From: Ichthyobacteriaceae bacterium
GTDB taxonomy: Bacteria; Bacteroidota; Bacteroidia; Flavobacteriales; JADGDT01
DNA: 36,977 bases
Direction of reading: 5' to 3'
Assembly (NCBI GenBank): GCA_016744755.1
Contig: JADGDT010000020.1
Span: 1 to 36,977 of the forward strand
In this document: in pieces, positions 35,251 through 36,977 of the stretch
How the letters are laid out: every line of letters begins with the position of its first letter
How positions within the stretch are numbered: the first letter of the stretch is position 1
Notes under the pieces: model-generated
Told to the model about the DNA's origin: nothing
Database searches by the model: none
Seen by the model: the letters and a program-made list of their open reading frames with translations, nothing else
Made by a program: the position numbers and the translations under genes

Positions 35251-35285
35251 TGTTCAATTTGCAATGTTCAATGTTCAATTTGCAA
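35251..35285. repeat. Short direct repeats TGTTCAATTTGCAA, 21-nt period
   Basis: TGTTCAATTTGCAA at 35251-35264 and 35272-35285, with related inverted TTGCAAT/ATTGTTAATTGCAA further on. Confidence 0.7.
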
Positions 35286-35349
35286 TACGCATTGTTAACT
35301 AATACCTGAATATTGATAATTTTTAATTGAGCATTGTTAATTGCAAAAA

Positions 35350-36975
35350 CTAAAACAACCCAAACACTCCATCAGGTGTATATCCCAACCAACGCAGGTA
35401 AGTTTCTCCCATAATTATAATTAAAAACCATCCGATTACAAGCATGGTTACACCAAACTTAAATGTATCTCCCCAACTGTAGTGGTCTGTTACATATAGT
35501 AATGCTGCTGGTTTTGAGTTGAAAGGCAAAGCATAAACATGCTCAATAAGTAATGCTACAGGGAAAGCTAATGCCATTATTTCGAAACCAAACTTTTGTG
35601 CTGCTCCAATTGCTATTGGTACAAAAACTAAAGTTCTCATTGTTTTAGATTGAAAAAATAACGATGAGAAAATCATTGCTCCTGTTAGCAATAAGTATAA
35701 TTGCCAAAAAGGAGTATCATCGGCAAAGCCTAATCCATCAAACAAAGCGTTAACTGTTAGTGATGCTAAATCTGTAGCTTTAAGCCCTGCACCCAAAGTG
35801 TATGCTCCAGCAGAGAATAAAAGTAAGTGCCAAGGAATATCTACATCATTCCATTTTACAACTCCAACTTTAGGAGACAATGCCACAACTGCACCTAAAA
35901 AAGCAACTGATGTTTTAGATATACCGTGATATTTATCGGTAGCCCAAAGAGATAGTACTGCTAAGAAAATAATTATAGCTTTCACCTCTTCGAAAGAGAT
36001 ATTACCCATTTTGCTTAGTTCTTCTTTCAATCTTTCCATACCTCCCTCAATAGAAGGTTTGCTTTCTTCGGGACTTAGTGGAAAAATAATTTTGGTTCCA
36101 ACAAACCAACCAATAAAAATTAAGATAATAGCTATTGGAAATGCTGCCTGCATCCAATCGCCATACATAAAATCATCCATTCCTACTGCTCCAGCAATTA
36201 ATGCACCTGCAAGTAGGTTAGCTCCCGAACCTGTGATAAATCCACTTGCCGAAATATTTATTTGAAATAAGTTTTGCAACACTAAGTTTCTACCAAAATT
36301 ATTTTTGTTTTTACCTCCAGTAGCACCGTAAACAGCAGCAATAACCATAAAAATTGGCAGTAAAATTGCAGCTTTTGCGGTAGTAGCAGAAATAAATGCA
36401 GAAAGAACAATATTGATGAAAATGAAACTCATAAATATTGATGTTGCATTTTTACCAAATCGCACTATAAACCAAAGGGCAAAACGTTTTGCAACTCTCG
36501 TTTTAACTAGCATACTAGCTAATATAAAGGAAAGGATATTTAACCACATTACTTTATGTCCAAGCTGATGATAAGCATCTACCTCGGTGGTAACATTGGT
36601 TAATACCATAGTGATAATCACAATAAGTGATGTGAGATAATTTGGAACGGCTTCGGTAATCCAAAGTATTATGGCGGCAATAAATATGGCTAACATAGAT
36701 ATATTTGCATGCGAGAAACCATCTGTCCCTAGTTCGCCAAGTCTTACCAATGCACTTTTACTCAACATTGAAGAGTCTATGTTTAGAAGAAAATCTATAT
36801 TAGAAAACCAATTTATGTAGATAAAAACTACAATAGCCAAAGGTCCACCAATAATTTCCATCCATTTTTCAACAGCAGATTTATCTCTTACAGGGAGTTT
36901 TTCAACTTTGTAATTATTCATATCTAGAGGATCGTAAACCTTCTCTAGTGTAGTATCTGTAGCCATTATAAACAA
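35350..36975 (-). CDS. SLC13/DASS family sodium-dependent anion (dicarboxylate-type) symporter
   Basis: About 12 TM; WITEAVPNYLTSLIVIITMV, SATTAKAAILLPI, ITGSGANLLAGALI, SKTMRTLVFVPIAIGAAQKFG, ALPFNSKPAALLY motifs typical of DASS. Confidence 0.9.
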   Translation of the reverse strand: MFIMATDTTLEKVYDPLDMNNYKVEKLPVRDKSAVEKWMEIIGGPLAIVVFIYINWFSNIDFLLNIDSSMLSKSALVRLGELGTDGFSHANISMLAIFIAAIILWITEAVPNYLTSLIVIITMVLTNVTTEVDAYHQLGHKVMWLNILSFILASMLVKTRVAKRFALWFIVRFGKNATSIFMSFIFINIVLSAFISATTAKAAILLPIFMVIAAVYGATGGKNKNNFGRNLVLQNLFQINISASGFITGSGANLLAGALIAGAVGMDDFMYGDWMQAAFPIAIILIFIGWFVGTKIIFPLSPEESKPSIEGGMERLKEELSKMGNISFEEVKAIIIFLAVLSLWATDKYHGISKTSVAFLGAVVALSPKVGVVKWNDVDIPWHLLLFSAGAYTLGAGLKATDLASLTVNALFDGLGFADDTPFWQLYLLLTGAMIFSSLFFQSKTMRTLVFVPIAIGAAQKFGFEIMALAFPVALLIEHVYALPFNSKPAALLYVTDHYSWGDTFKFGVTMLVIGWFLIIIMGETYLRWLGYTPDGVFGLF

Positions 36976-36977
36976 AT

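Noticed and set aside
35251-35285. Possible CRISPR-like repeats
   Set aside because: Only two 14-nt copies with a 7-nt gap, AT-rich, no cas genes.

Overview
Low-GC chromosomal window from a member of the Bacteroidota. This is inferred from TAnnTTTG-type promoters, SPOR/HU-CCDC81, DUF4271, YwbE and PKD/CHAT family genes, and characteristic intergenic repeats. Most of the window is housekeeping or transport: trmB, M23 and S41 peptidases, dprA, a SPOR protein, an AEC transporter, a GT2, cydAB, a rhodanese, rnhA, a PepSY-TM protein with an OB-like lipoprotein, an epimerase, DUF4271-hemD, a PIF1-like helicase, a DUF4143 ATPase, a 2-hydroxyacid dehydrogenase, YwbE, a POT transporter and a DASS transporter. 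The most interesting part is about 23.8-31.3 kb. It holds an exported TPR-CHAT (caspase-like) protein with a C-terminal membrane anchor, a PKD protein ending in a putative outer-membrane beta-barrel, a lipoprotein, and divergently an ECF-type sigma factor with an adjacent membrane protein (anti-sigma-like N-terminus, one TM, periplasmic TPR). I propose these as a candidate envelope-signalling system in which a caspase-like protease may control a sigma factor. That function is inference only. Other items: a repeat-rich intergenic island (0.8-1.4 kb) with three different structured elements; a triple half-site/hairpin array in front of the DUF4143 ATPase; a frameshifted gene remnant and an unexplained GC-rich hairpin at about 22.2-22.6 kb; a duplicated 47-nt promoter-like unit; and a 49-aa small ORF missing from the ORF track. 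No tRNA, rRNA, CRISPR array or intact transposase was recognised.
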